Source of the DNA: JAVVUJ01 sp964461765
GTDB lineage: Bacteria; Bacillota; Clostridia; Peptostreptococcales; Anaerovoracaceae
DNA length: 46,974 nt
Direction: 5' to 3'
Assembly: GCA_964461765.1 (NCBI GenBank)
Contig: CAYWVS010000018.1
Location: 1-46,974 of the forward strand
Made by a program: the position numbers and the translations under genes. Under the pieces are notes generated by a model. The model was given only the letters and a program-made list of their open reading frames with translations. It was not told where the DNA came from and ran no database searches. This document shows positions 1 through 7,712 of the stretch, one piece after another; the first letter of the stretch is position 1; every line of letters begins with the position of its first letter.

Positions 1-53
1 CAGGTCCATGTGCCCGTTAGGGTGTGGAGGTTCAAATCCTCTTGTCCGCACCA
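1..53 (+). tRNA. tRNA-Leu (anticodon CAG), 3' part only
   Basis: The window opens inside a tRNA. CAG at 1-3 sits in the anticodon position and is followed by the 3' anticodon stem, a long variable arm whose stem is CCC (13-15) with GGG (20-22), a T arm (GGAGG, loop TTCAAAT, CCTCT with one G-U pair), the acceptor strand TGTCCGC, discriminator A and an encoded CCA. A long variable arm with a CAG anticodon means leucine. The 5' half lies outside the window, so D arm and acceptor pairing cannot be checked. Confidence 0.9.
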
Positions 54-102
54 ATCACTAAAAAGAGCGTAATTGCAATGATTATGCTCTTTTTTAGTGA
101 TT
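53..102 (+). terminator. Intrinsic terminator after tRNA-Leu
   Basis: A near-perfect inverted repeat (AATCACTAAAAAGAGC... paired with ...GCTCTTTTTTAGTGATT) begins at the last base of the tRNA. The GAGC/GCTC core followed by a T run is a typical Rho-independent terminator, and its symmetry would let it work in both directions. The same hairpin recurs in the next two repeat units. Confidence 0.8.
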
Positions 103-256
103 CACACCGAGGAGAGGATTTGAACCTGAAAAGGCGCAAAGCGTAAAGAAAACCATCGTGGATGGTTTTTAGCGAATGCGGTCCGAGCCCTGTGCTTGGG
201 CGAAGGACGGCAGCTGCGACCATAGGAGCAGCTGTATAAATCCTCTTGTCCGCACC

Positions 257-305
257 AATCACTAAAAAGAGCGTAATTCCAATGATTACGCTCTTTTTAG
301 TGATT
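257..305 (+). terminator. Second copy of the tRNA-Leu terminator hairpin
   Basis: Copy of the 53-102 hairpin in repeat unit 2. The stem is slightly more perfect here (GAGCGTAATT with AATTACGCTC-like arms) and is followed by the same T run. With no full tRNA in front of it, it is probably a passenger of the duplication. Confidence 0.6.
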
Positions 306-459
306 CACACCGAGGAGAGGATTTGAACCTGAAAAGGCGCAGAGCGTAAAGAAAACCATCGTGGATGGTTTTTAGCGAATGCGGTCCGAGCCCTGTGCTT
401 GGGCGAAGGACGGCAGCTGCGACCATAGGAGCAGCTGTATAAATCCTCTTGTCCGCACC

Positions 460-510
460 AATCACTAAAAAAGAGTGTAATTCCAATGATTATGCTCTTT
501 TTTAGTGATT
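460..510 (+). terminator. Third copy of the tRNA-Leu terminator hairpin
   Basis: Copy in the partial third unit, with GAGTG replacing GAGCG. It is the last hairpin before the convergent MocR-type gene ends at 591, so it could serve as that gene's terminator on the minus strand. Confidence 0.55.
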
Positions 511-590
511 CACACCGTGGAGAGGATTTGAACCTGTGAAGGCATTGGGCGTTAGGAAAACCATTAATTTCGTATTGAAGCCACCATATA

Positions 591-1997
591 TTATAAAATA
601 AAGCTATGGATTTCGTTTGCCCTCAATCCTTCATAAATTTCTTTAACGACCTCTAATCCTTTTCGTAGTTGAAAAGTATCTTTTGGAGAGCTTACAGAAA
701 TCCTTACAGCATTTTGACCGAGTGCTTCTCCAACGCAAAACCGCTCTGAGCCGTAAACGATTACCCCTTTATCTTTACACATCAATTCAAATGATTTGCC
801 GGTGCAGTTTTGCGGCAAGCTAAGCCACTGAATATAACTATTGCTGCTTTGAGGAAAGGTAATTGAAGAAAAATATTCGGAGAATATTAGGTTTCTTTCT
901 TTAACAATTTTTATTTGATGCTCAACTACCTTTTCATAGAATTTTCGATTAATAATTTCTGTTGCAATTTCTATGTTGATGGAGGGAACCTTGATGTTGA
1001 TATTAAACATACCATTTGCCATTATTGTTCTAAATCTTTGCGGAAAAGTAAAATATGCAACTCTAAGACCGCCACATAATGATTTGGAAAGACTGTTAAT
1101 GTATATAGTATTTTCAGGAACAAGGTTTACCATAGGATTTTTATCATTAGATAGAAATCCAAAAATATCGTCTTCTATGAGAATAAGTTCATACTTATCT
1201 ATCAGTTTTGCGATTTGAGCCTTGCGCTTATGGCTCATAACAACATTCGTGGGATTTGCTTGTGCCGGCATAAGATAAATTCCTTTAATTTTATTCAGCC
1301 TGCACGCTTTCTCAAGAGCCTCGTCAAGCATACCATCCGCATCACCTTTTACGGCAATCAGCTCAATTTGAAGCAAATTAGCAAGCCCAATAAAATTGGG
1401 ATATGTAAAAGCATCTGTTGCAATTTTATCACCTGCTTTAAACAGAACCGTCAAAACTATAGCAAGCGCATTTTGTGCACCTGATGCAAACCCAATATTT
1501 TGTGTGTTGGCAGTAACCCCAAATATAGATAACCATTTTTGGGCAGCTTGCTTTTGATTTTCAGTACCAAATGGATTTGAATATTCAAAAATTGAGTGAG
1601 CGGTATTTTTTCCGAGTATTTCACAAGAAATAGCGGCAATTTCTTTGTTAAACTCGTTTGATGGAAGGGTCATTCCCATCTCTATTAGACCGTTCTCATT
1701 TTCGCTTATTATACTTTTTGTAGCCTTGCCAAGAGTAACAAATGTACCCTTACCGACCTTGCCAAAAATAAGTCCCTTTACTTCGCATAGTTTGTATGCC
1801 CTTGTAATTGTATTTAAGCTTAAATCTAAATAATCGGCAAGCTCACGCTGCGGCGGAAGCATTGTGTTTTCTGCTATGTTTCCACAAACAATGTCATTCT
1901 CCAACTGAGCGGCAAGCGACACATAATATGGACTCGCCAAGGTGTCTTTGTTGGGCGTCCACGTCATAGGATAATGTTCAAACGAGTTAATTGGCAT
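591..1997 (-). CDS. MocR/PdxR-type transcriptional regulator (GntR wHTH + aminotransferase fold)
   Basis: The 468-residue protein has the MocR layout: a GntR-type winged helix at about residues 20-90 (motif LPPQRELADYLDLSLNT..RAYKLCEVKGLI) joined to a fold-type I aminotransferase domain. The PLP lysine is likely in SLSKSLCGGLRVAYF, and the conserved N-P-T/V stretch appears as QANPTNVV. In this family the enzyme-like domain binds PLP or a PLP-amino-acid adduct and controls DNA binding rather than turning over substrate. It is divergent from a PLP decarboxylase across 127 bp, so it probably controls that gene and itself. A later start at Met11 is possible, but a purine-rich run (AGGGGG) just upstream supports the first Met. 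Confidence 0.85.
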   Translation of the reverse strand: MPINSFEHYPMTWTPNKDTLASPYYVSLAAQLENDIVCGNIAENTMLPPQRELADYLDLSLNTITRAYKLCEVKGLIFGKVGKGTFVTLGKATKSIISENENGLIEMGMTLPSNEFNKEIAAISCEILGKNTAHSIFEYSNPFGTENQKQAAQKWLSIFGVTANTQNIGFASGAQNALAIVLTVLFKAGDKIATDAFTYPNFIGLANLLQIELIAVKGDADGMLDEALEKACRLNKIKGIYLMPAQANPTNVVMSHKRKAQIAKLIDKYELILIEDDIFGFLSNDKNPMVNLVPENTIYINSLSKSLCGGLRVAYFTFPQRFRTIMANGMFNINIKVPSINIEIATEIINRKFYEKVVEHQIKIVKERNLIFSEYFSSITFPQSSNSYIQWLSLPQNCTGKSFELMCKDKGVIVYGSERFCVGEALGQNAVRISVSSPKDTFQLRKGLEVVKEIYEGLRANEIHSFIL

Positions 1998-2011
1998 TGT
2001 GCCCCCTATTT

Positions 2012-2053
2012 ATTGTAATCAATACAATGTTTATCTTGTATTTAAATTGTACA
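2012..2053. promoter_or_regulatory. Candidate MocR operator (TTGTA repeats)
   Basis: An inverted repeat ATTGTA-N5-TACAAT (2012-2028) is followed by two direct TTGTA boxes starting at 2036 and 2047, eleven bases apart. The downstream boxes overlap the -35 and spacer of the decarboxylase promoter. MocR regulators typically bind helically phased direct repeats in the divergent intergenic region, so this is the best operator candidate; binding is inferred. Confidence 0.5.
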
Positions 2054-2064
2054 CTTCATATAAT
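2036..2064 (+). promoter_or_regulatory. Promoter of the PLP decarboxylase gene
   Basis: TTGTAT (-35) and a perfect TATAAT (-10) are 17 bases apart, about 60 bases before the decarboxylase start codon. The -35 coincides with one of the TTGTA operator boxes. Confidence 0.65.
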
Positions 2065-2124
2065 GTAAACGTCAATATAATTTTGCATAATTGTAATGAT
2101 TTTATTAAGGAATTAGGAGGATTT

Positions 2125-3528
2125 ATGAATAATAACAAATATGTAAGCCCTATTTTAAAAGCTATAAGAGGTGCAGACTTTTCAGACGAGCTTTCATTTT
2201 CGGCAGAGCTTGCGAAAGAGTACATCTCAGCTGTTGACAAAATGCCTGTTTTCCCATCTACAGAAAGCATTGCAGCGCTTTCTGCATTTGACACTCCTCT
2301 ATCGGATAAGCCCCACAGCAACAAAGATATTTTAGATATGCTAAAAACATACGGCTCAAAGGCTACAGTTGCACAAACGGGTGGTAGATATTTTGGCTTT
2401 GTATGTGGTGGTGTGTTGCCATCTTCATTGTGTGTAAAATGGTTAGCTGATGCTTGGGACCAAAATCCTGCTATGTTTGTACTTTCACCGATTGGTGCAA
2501 AGATGGAAGAGGTGTGCGAAAAATGGTTGCGAGATATTTTGGGCCTACCCCCCGAAACCGTTGCCGGTTTTGTAAGCGGAAGCTCAACCGCTATAATCTG
2601 CGGACTTTTGGCAGGACGCAACGAAATACTCAAAAAGCAAGGATACGATGTTGCCGTAAAAGGACTGTGTGGTGCACCCAAAATAAAAGTGGTGCTGAGC
2701 GAGAGTGCCCATTCCACCGTTTTTAAAGCCTTGTCAATTATAGGCTTAGGGCAAGAGAGCATAACCAAGGTACCTGCTGATTCCGAGGGAAGAATATTAG
2801 CAGACAAGTTGCCTCCGCTTAATGCTTCTACTTTGCTTATCTTACAAGCCGGAAATGTAAACAGTGGTTCCTTTGATAATTTTGAAGCAATATGTAAAAT
2901 GGCAAAAAAAGCAGATGCATGGGTGCATATTGACGGTGCTTTTGGATTGTGGGCGGCGGCAAGTCCAAAGCTTGCTCATTTAACAAAAGGCATAGAGCTT
3001 GCAAGTTCTTGGTCGGTAGATGGGCACAAGACGCTTAACACACCTTATGATAACGGCATTATTCTTTGCGGCGACAAAAATGCTTTAGTTAATGCACTAC
3101 ATATGACTGGAGAGTATATTCAGTTAACCGACGATAAGCGTGACAGTATGATGTTTACAATGGAGATGTCCCGTAGGGCAAGAGCGATTGATTTGTGGTC
3201 TGCGCTTATGGGGCTTGGGAAAACCGGCGTTGCCGAACTTGTTTACGAGCTTTATGCAAAGGCTTGTTACTTTGCAAATGAACTAAAAAACATTGGGTTT
3301 GAAATTTGCAACGATATAGTGTTTAACCAAGTGCTGTCATATTATCAAAACGACGAAAATACGGTAAAACTTATTGAAAAAATACAAAGCTCAGGTGTTT
3401 TATGGCTTGGAGGTTCCAAATGGCACGGCAAAAGCGTTATGCGTATAAGCGTATGCTCATACAAAACGACTTACGAGGACATAGACATTTGCATTAAAGA
3501 AATCAAACGGCTCATTGCTCAAATATAA
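2125..3528 (+). CDS. Group II PLP-dependent amino acid decarboxylase-like protein
   Basis: A 467-residue fold-type I PLP enzyme of the glutamate/aromatic amino acid decarboxylase superfamily. Diagnostic segments are GFVSGSSTAII (phosphate loop), VHIDGAFGLWAA (Asp pairing with the pyridine nitrogen) and SVDGHKTLNTPYDNG, where the Lys forms the Schiff base. I chose the Met at 2125 because AGGAGG lies at the right distance just before it; the open frame continues further upstream without a better site. Reaction is probably loss of CO2 from an amino acid, but substrate cannot be set from sequence, and some relatives act as aminotransferases or lyases. The divergent MocR regulator suggests PLP- or amino-acid-responsive control. 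Confidence 0.8.
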   Translation: MNNNKYVSPILKAIRGADFSDELSFSAELAKEYISAVDKMPVFPSTESIAALSAFDTPLSDKPHSNKDILDMLKTYGSKATVAQTGGRYFGFVCGGVLPSSLCVKWLADAWDQNPAMFVLSPIGAKMEEVCEKWLRDILGLPPETVAGFVSGSSTAIICGLLAGRNEILKKQGYDVAVKGLCGAPKIKVVLSESAHSTVFKALSIIGLGQESITKVPADSEGRILADKLPPLNASTLLILQAGNVNSGSFDNFEAICKMAKKADAWVHIDGAFGLWAAASPKLAHLTKGIELASSWSVDGHKTLNTPYDNGIILCGDKNALVNALHMTGEYIQLTDDKRDSMMFTMEMSRRARAIDLWSALMGLGKTGVAELVYELYAKACYFANELKNIGFEICNDIVFNQVLSYYQNDENTVKLIEKIQSSGVLWLGGSKWHGKSVMRISVCSYKTTYEDIDICIKEIKRLIAQI

Positions 3529-3576
3529 TTAAAGGAGAATGTTTATAAATTATTATGTAGTTAAACAAAGAATCTA

Positions 3577-3603
3577 TTGAAAGTAAAAAACATATGGTAT
3601 AAT
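3577..3603 (+). promoter_or_regulatory. Candidate promoter for the DUF4280 gene
   Basis: TTGAAA and TATAAT are separated by 15 bases, roughly 80 bases before the next start codon. The spacing is short, so this is only a fair candidate. Confidence 0.4.
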
Positions 3604-3683
3604 AACCCAAAAGTAGTTATGAGATCGTTTATGGTAAAGCAAATGCGCAAATTGATTTCAATAAACAGAAAGGGGATATATAA

Positions 3684-4052
3684 ATGGAACTTGGTATGGT
3701 CGGTACAGCATTGCTTCGATGCAGCTTTGGGGAGGCTCCCTCACCGCTAAATGTATCTTCTCAGTGTAAGGTGCTTTGTGGCAATATGCCTGCGGCGACA
3801 ATTATGGACAACAAACCGCTGGTCAACATCCTACCCTTTGGCCTGTGCTCAAACCTCGCAAATCCCATGGTGGCAGCAGCAACAGCGGCGGCGCTGGGCG
3901 TCCTAACACCTGTGCCCTGTATTCCTGTAACCGCCCAGCCCTGGGTTTCTGGTAGTCCAACGTTGCTGATAGACGGAAAGCCGGCGCTTAATCATGGGAG
4001 CAAGCTGATGTGCATCTATGGCGGAATAATATCAATCCATACGACGGAATAA
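3684..4052 (+). CDS. DUF4280 / PAAR-like spike-tip protein
   Basis: The 122-residue product is rich in Gly, Pro and Cys and matches the DUF4280 (PAAR-like) pattern: an opening GMVGTALLRCSFGEAPS, a central LPFGLCSNLANP, a CIPVTAQPW stretch and a closing GKPALNHGSKLMCIYGG. Family members resemble the PAAR cone that caps contractile injection spikes and often carry or sit beside effectors. A good GGGG-containing ribosome site precedes the Met. No sheath, tube, baseplate or effector genes lie nearby, so it is an orphan here; whether it caps an injection system encoded elsewhere is unknown. Confidence 0.75.
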   Translation: MELGMVGTALLRCSFGEAPSPLNVSSQCKVLCGNMPAATIMDNKPLVNILPFGLCSNLANPMVAAATAAALGVLTPVPCIPVTAQPWVSGSPTLLIDGKPALNHGSKLMCIYGGIISIHTTE

Positions 4053-4103
4053 TTTGCAGTATAATAGAAAAAAAAGAGTAGCTTTTACCATGTAGGAGTG
4101 GAG

Positions 4104-4262
4104 ATGCAAATGAATAAAACTGCGCTGATTGTCATTGATATGCAAAACGGATTGCTACAAAGAAAAGTGCATAACAAGCAAGGGTTGATAAGCAATATTA
4201 ATGATTTGCTGACTATGTTTCACTATGATAATTTCCAAATCTTACTTTCAATAAAATATTGA
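4104..4262 (+). pseudogene. Truncated isochorismatase-like cysteine hydrolase fragment
   Basis: A 52-residue frame starts MQMNKTALIVIDMQNGLL, the typical first beta strand of isochorismatase-family hydrolases with its catalytic Asp, and has a GGAG ribosome site. It ends at a stop after about 52 residues, whereas the family is about 170-200 long; the catalytic Lys and Cys regions are missing. The following ~100 bases do not restore the family in any frame, so an internal deletion is more likely than one frameshift. Confidence 0.65.
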
Positions 4263-4269
4263 CAAATAA

Positions 4270-4368
4270 AATATAGGTAGCTTAACCACACAAGAAATTG
4301 TAGCTATGAGCGCAGCACAACTGAGTATTTATGATGCCCTAGGGCAAATGAAGGAGGAAACCATATGA
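4270..4368 (+). other. Open tail fragment before flavodoxin, possible gene remnant
   Basis: One frame stays open for about 32 codons and ends in TGA overlapping the flavodoxin ATG (ATGA). It contains LTTQEIVAMSAAQLSIYDAL, which looks protein-like, and an internal Met at 4306. It may be the C-terminal end of a gene whose body was lost together with the isochorismatase-like segment, or a translational-coupling leader. I do not recognise it. Confidence 0.3.
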
Positions 4369-4781
4369 AAGCACAGATTTTATATGCAACGATGTCCGGG
4401 CATAGTAAGAAAATAGCGGAAGCCATTGCGAAAGATACTGGAATACCCGCGTACAATTTAAAGGGTAAGACACAGATTCCGCCCTGTGATCTGCTTTTTA
4501 TTGTGAGTGGCATATACAGTGGAGAAGTCAAGCCGGAACTGTTAGATTTTGCAAAAGGATTAACGGTGGAACAGGTTAAAAAAGTAGCGTTGATCACATC
4601 GTCCACACGGGGGAGCTCACAGGGTAGCCTTCGAAAAATTCTGATTGAATCAGGGATTGAGGTTATGGAGGAGGAGTATGTTTGCAAGGGCAGCTTCCTT
4701 TTCGTTGGACTGAGCCATCCTAATCGCTCTGAAATTGACGGAGCGGTTACATTTGCTAAAAAATTATTAAAATTAGATTGA
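4365..4781 (+). CDS. Flavodoxin-like protein
   Basis: The 138-residue protein is the size of a short flavodoxin. The first strand and FMN phosphate-binding loop are ILYATMSGHSKKIAEAIA, matching T/S-x-T/S-G-x-T/S; the region ITSSTRGSSQG at about residues 80-90 is a second flavin-contact loop. It would carry one or two electrons on FMN between cytosolic oxidoreductases. AAGGAGG sits just upstream. The neighbouring SDR and CCG-domain protein are possible partners, but each has its own spacing and signals, so a joint pathway is only suggested. Confidence 0.8.
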   Translation: MKAQILYATMSGHSKKIAEAIAKDTGIPAYNLKGKTQIPPCDLLFIVSGIYSGEVKPELLDFAKGLTVEQVKKVALITSSTRGSSQGSLRKILIESGIEVMEEEYVCKGSFLFVGLSHPNRSEIDGAVTFAKKLLKLD

Positions 4782-4953
4782 TTAAAATTAGAATAACTGA
4801 AATAGATATAGATACTGATATAGATATAGCCCTATCTATAATATGTGAAAATTGATTCAGCCTTTAAACAAATTCCTTTAGTTCTTCGGTAATGATTATT
4901 ATAGCTATCCAATGCAAATACTATTTTTATGAAAATAGAAAGGAGATCTATAC

Positions 4954-5760
4954 ATGGTCATAAAAGATCGTTTTAAAGAAAAGGTGTTTGTCATAACGGG
5001 TGCTGCAGGAGGAATTGGGTTTGAGGTTGCAAAACGTGCCGCTTTGGAGGGAGCGAAGCTAATTCTTGCTGACCGGAAAGGGGAGCTTAGTAGTAAAGCT
5101 GAAGCAGAATTGAAGAAAATAACTTCTGAAGTGGAATTTTTGGTGGTTGATCTAAGGCTGGAGGATGAATGTAAAAAGCTTATTGAGAAAGCCATAGAAA
5201 AATACAAACGAATCGATGTTTTGGTGAACAATGCTGGAATTACAGGAACCCCTGCACCTGTACATCAGATGAGTACGAAAATGTTCACTGAGGTAATGGA
5301 GTGCAACATCTATTCCGCTTTTTATTGCTCGCACTTTGCACTTTCGTATATGATTAAACAAGAAGAACCATCTTCGGTAATCAATGTTTCCTCTGTGGCG
5401 GGGCTCACAGGATTCCCGGGTCATTCTGCTTATGTTACATCCAAACACGCTTTGTGCGGCTTAACTAAAAATATGGCCATGGACTATGCGAAATACGGTG
5501 TTCGAGTCAATGCAGTAAATCCCGGAACCACCGATACACCTATGTATCGTGAGGCACTGGAGTACCTGCAAACTAAAAAATCTACACAAGTGGAAGCGCC
5601 ACCGGATAAAAAGACATGTCCCCCTAAATTAACATCTGCCCAAGCCCGTGTAGCCAGTGCCACAGAGGTTTCCGATGTAATTTTATTTTTGGCTAGTGAT
5701 GAGGCAAGTAACATGACAGGTACTACCGTTCCTGTAGATGGCGGATTTGTCTGCTATTAA
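4954..5760 (+). CDS. Short-chain dehydrogenase/reductase (classical SDR)
   Basis: A 268-residue classical SDR. The Rossmann motif is TGAAGGIGFEV near residue 16, followed by LVNNAGITG (about 91), the catalytic Ser in NVSSVAG (about 148) and YVTSK (Tyr and Lys, about 162-166). The C-terminal LASDEASNMTGTTVPVDGG is standard for the family. An Asp at the end of the second strand (LADRKG) favours NAD over NADP. Substrate cannot be assigned; relatives act on hydroxy-acyl, sugar and steroid alcohols. It has a strong AAGGAG ribosome site and a terminator-like hairpin after its stop, so it appears monocistronic. Confidence 0.85.
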   Translation: MVIKDRFKEKVFVITGAAGGIGFEVAKRAALEGAKLILADRKGELSSKAEAELKKITSEVEFLVVDLRLEDECKKLIEKAIEKYKRIDVLVNNAGITGTPAPVHQMSTKMFTEVMECNIYSAFYCSHFALSYMIKQEEPSSVINVSSVAGLTGFPGHSAYVTSKHALCGLTKNMAMDYAKYGVRVNAVNPGTTDTPMYREALEYLQTKKSTQVEAPPDKKTCPPKLTSAQARVASATEVSDVILFLASDEASNMTGTTVPVDGGFVCY

Positions 5761-5793
5761 GGATACTAAACAATATAGATATAGGCGTTTGAG

Positions 5794-5825
5794 TCCGAGT
5801 AACGTGGTAAACTATTCGGATTTTA
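5794..5825 (+). terminator. Probable intrinsic terminator after the SDR gene
   Basis: Stem TCCGAGTA with TATTCGGA (one G-T pair), an 11-base loop, then TTTTA. It lies 34 bases after the SDR stop codon. Confidence 0.55.
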
Positions 5826-5963
5826 GATGGTTATATCTTTATTTATTTAATAAACTATGTATAGCCATGCTTTAATTAATAGTCATATTAATATTAACAC
5901 CTTTTGTTTAACTGGGTATCGTACTATAAATATAATAATGCTTTTAGTTGGGAAACTTTATTG

Positions 5964-6107
5964 ATATAATGATACCGGTGTCAAAAGCCTAATATTATTA
6001 AATATTCAAAATTGACCATATTATATATATTGTTTTATTAATAAATCATCACATTATATTGTGTTCAATTTTATAGTTTATATCTTTTGACCCTGGTATC
6101 ATATAAT
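5964..6107. mobile_element. MITE-like element with 17-bp inverted ends and 7-bp target duplication
   Basis: GATACCGGTGTCAAAAG at 5971-5987 and CTTTTGACCCTGGTATC at 6084-6100 are inverted copies matching at 15 of 17 positions. Immediately outside each end is the same heptamer ATATAAT (5964-5970 and 6101-6107), as expected for a target-site duplication. The 130-bp body is AT-rich and has no coding capacity. The heptamer is AT-rich, so chance contributes, but it abuts both ends exactly. The alternative is a long-armed hairpin with regulatory function. Insertion here would place the element just before the CCG-domain gene. Confidence 0.55.
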
Positions 6108-6150
6108 AAACGAAATAGCTTTCTCCATCACTAGCACAGGGAGGTAACCA

Positions 6151-6810
6151 GTGGCAACAAGAACTTATTTTAATCCGGGATGCGGATTGAGCCTTTATAA
6201 ATCGGAAATGGAGCAAAAAATTTTAAAGTTTTTAAATGAAAATTACTGTGAAGTCAATATTCACAAAATTTGTTGTCACCATGACCCCCAACTGGAAGCC
6301 CCTGCACATATCATCAATGTTTGTGCAGGATGTGACAGACGTTTTCGCAGCTTATATGAGGGGATTACTACTATTTCATTATGGGAGGTTTTGGATGAAA
6401 TAGACACATTTCCATTCCCGGATTATGAGGGCTTAAAGCTTTCCGTACAAGATGCTTGTCCTATCAGGGAAAAACCACAAGTACATAATGCAGTACGGAG
6501 CCTGCTTCGAAAAATGAATATTCAGGTTGTGGAAGCAGAGTTCTATGGAACACGCTCCATCTGCTGTGGTGACGACCTATATCAGAAAGTGCCCCTCGAG
6601 AAAGTTCATGAGCATATGAAGATGCGAGCGGAATCCATGCCTTGTAACGACGTGTGCGTGTACTGTGTTTCTTGCATAAAATCAATGCATAACGGCGGTA
6701 AAACGCCTCGTCATTTAATTGACCTTTTGATGAATGAGACCACTGAGCCTCAGATTTACGATACTGTTAAATGGCATGAGCAATTACAGGATTACATTGA
6801 TAAACACTAG
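6151..6810 (+). CDS. CCG-domain (heterodisulfide reductase B-like) iron-sulfur protein
   Basis: The 219-residue protein has two cysteine-rich CCG modules. The first runs from FNPGCGLSL through KICCHHD to VCAGCDRRF; the second from DACPIRE through SICCGDD to YCVSCIKSM. Paired CCG modules bind non-cubane [4Fe-4S] centres in HdrB and occur in lactate/glycolate oxidase and related redox proteins. No HdrA- or HdrC-like gene is adjacent, so its partner is unknown. The start codon is GTG after GGGAGGTAACCA. It lies directly after the MITE-like element, which supplies AT-rich upstream sequence. Confidence 0.75.
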   Translation: MATRTYFNPGCGLSLYKSEMEQKILKFLNENYCEVNIHKICCHHDPQLEAPAHIINVCAGCDRRFRSLYEGITTISLWEVLDEIDTFPFPDYEGLKLSVQDACPIREKPQVHNAVRSLLRKMNIQVVEAEFYGTRSICCGDDLYQKVPLEKVHEHMKMRAESMPCNDVCVYCVSCIKSMHNGGKTPRHLIDLLMNETTEPQIYDTVKWHEQLQDYIDKH

Positions 6811-6833
6811 TCAATGAGCTTTTTCCTTAAGCC

Positions 6834-7712
6834 TTAAATAAAGTCTCGTAAGAAACCTAACCGAAGCAACACCTTCGTCCCTGCAGGATCATTTTTCAAA
6901 ACCTTTATACCGTATCCGGCTCCGTAATAAAGGGCAACTCGTCTTTCAATATTTGCCAATGCAGCAGAATCTAAGTTATTGGCAAGAATACCTTTCGACC
7001 ACACTTTTTTTATTTTTTCCGTCAAACTATCCAGTTCATTGTCACTGATTCCGCAGCCATTATCAGTTACCTCAATGCATATGGCATCTTCTTCCCGAGT
7101 GGCTCGGACAGTGAGGATTCCTCCCGATTCCATGTACTGAAATCCGTGGGTAATTGCATTTTCCAGAATGGGTTGAATGAGCATTCTTGGAATTTTGCAG
7201 TCATACAGGCGATCGTCAATATCAAAGTCAGCAGTAAAATTCTTGTTGCAGCGTATTTCCATAATGCCCGTATACTTCTGCAGAATAAAAAACTCTTCCA
7301 TGCAGTCAATAAATTCATCCCCGTCGTTGGCGTAGCGCAAGAGGTAGGAAAGACCATCACATAGATCGTAGGTTTTTTCCATTTCACCTTTTTTTGCAAG
7401 AAGGCGAATGATATTTAAAACATTAACTGTAAAATGAGCATTAATTTGCTTTTTTAAAGATAGGATAAAGCTCTTTTGTTTTTCTGTCTCTGACTCATAA
7501 AAAGCTTTAATATAATTAATAAGTAAAGTTAAAATTAAAAATGTCACAAGGGTGGTTGCCATAGTAAACCCCAATGTCCGCTGCAATTTTGGCAGTTCTT
7601 CTTGGATTATCCCAGAGAGGTGGAAATAACAATTAATCCAAATTAGTAAAACCCATAAAAAAAACAAAAAAAGAATTCCTTTAAAGTTTTTTAAAATAAA
7701 TTCTATCTTCAT
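6834..7712 (-). CDS. Membrane sensor histidine kinase (LytS/YesM-type His_kinase domain)
   Basis: This 292-residue kinase has two N-terminal membrane spans (about residues 11-31 and 48-68) with only a short loop between them, so little extracellular sensing domain. The phospho-acceptor is His93 in QINAHF; the family usually has Pro before His, here Ala. The ATPase part shows LENAITHG (N box) and DNGCGI (G1 box). It overlaps the upstream response regulator by four bases (ATGA), so the two are translationally coupled. The signal may come from within the membrane or from an unlinked partner. Target genes are not evident. Confidence 0.85.
   Translation of the reverse strand: MKIEFILKNFKGILFLFFLWVLLIWINCYFHLSGIIQEELPKLQRTLGFTMATTLVTFLILTLLINYIKAFYESETEKQKSFILSLKKQINAHFTVNVLNIIRLLAKKGEMEKTYDLCDGLSYLLRYANDGDEFIDCMEEFFILQKYTGIMEIRCNKNFTADFDIDDRLYDCKIPRMLIQPILENAITHGFQYMESGGILTVRATREEDAICIEVTDNGCGISDNELDSLTEKIKKVWSKGILANNLDSAALANIERRVALYYGAGYGIKVLKNDPAGTKVLLRLGFLRDFI

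Larger units (their letters stand above)
34..560. repeat. Tandem ~204-bp repeat carrying tRNA-Leu 3' end and terminator
   Basis: Three units begin with the same 20-base tRNA tail (AAATCCTCTTGTCCGCACCA) at 34, 238 and 441, giving periods of 204 and 203. Units 1 and 2 are almost identical; unit 3 matches to about 537, then diverges. Each unit holds the tRNA 3' end, the terminator hairpin, an inverted T-arm-like block (AGAGGATTTGAACCT, complementary to the tRNA T arm), a hairpin around AAAACCATCGTGGATGGTTTT and a second around CAGCTGC...GCAGCTG. Short open frames across the repeat are artefacts of the duplication. I do not recognise the element; tRNA-end recombination or a non-coding mobile repeat could have produced it. 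Confidence 0.85.

Noticed and set aside
32..486. Two minus-strand open frames of 76 and 66 codons with the same sequence
   Set aside because: They run through the tRNA tail, terminator and repeat unit and duplicate each other only because the DNA is repeated; no ribosome site.
34..560. Possible CRISPR array
   Set aside because: Repeat period is about 204 bp with no short repeat/unique spacer alternation and no cas genes.
2031..2807. Long minus-strand frame (258 codons) opposite the decarboxylase
   Set aside because: It lies antisense to a clearly conserved PLP enzyme, has no ribosome site and no recognisable domain.
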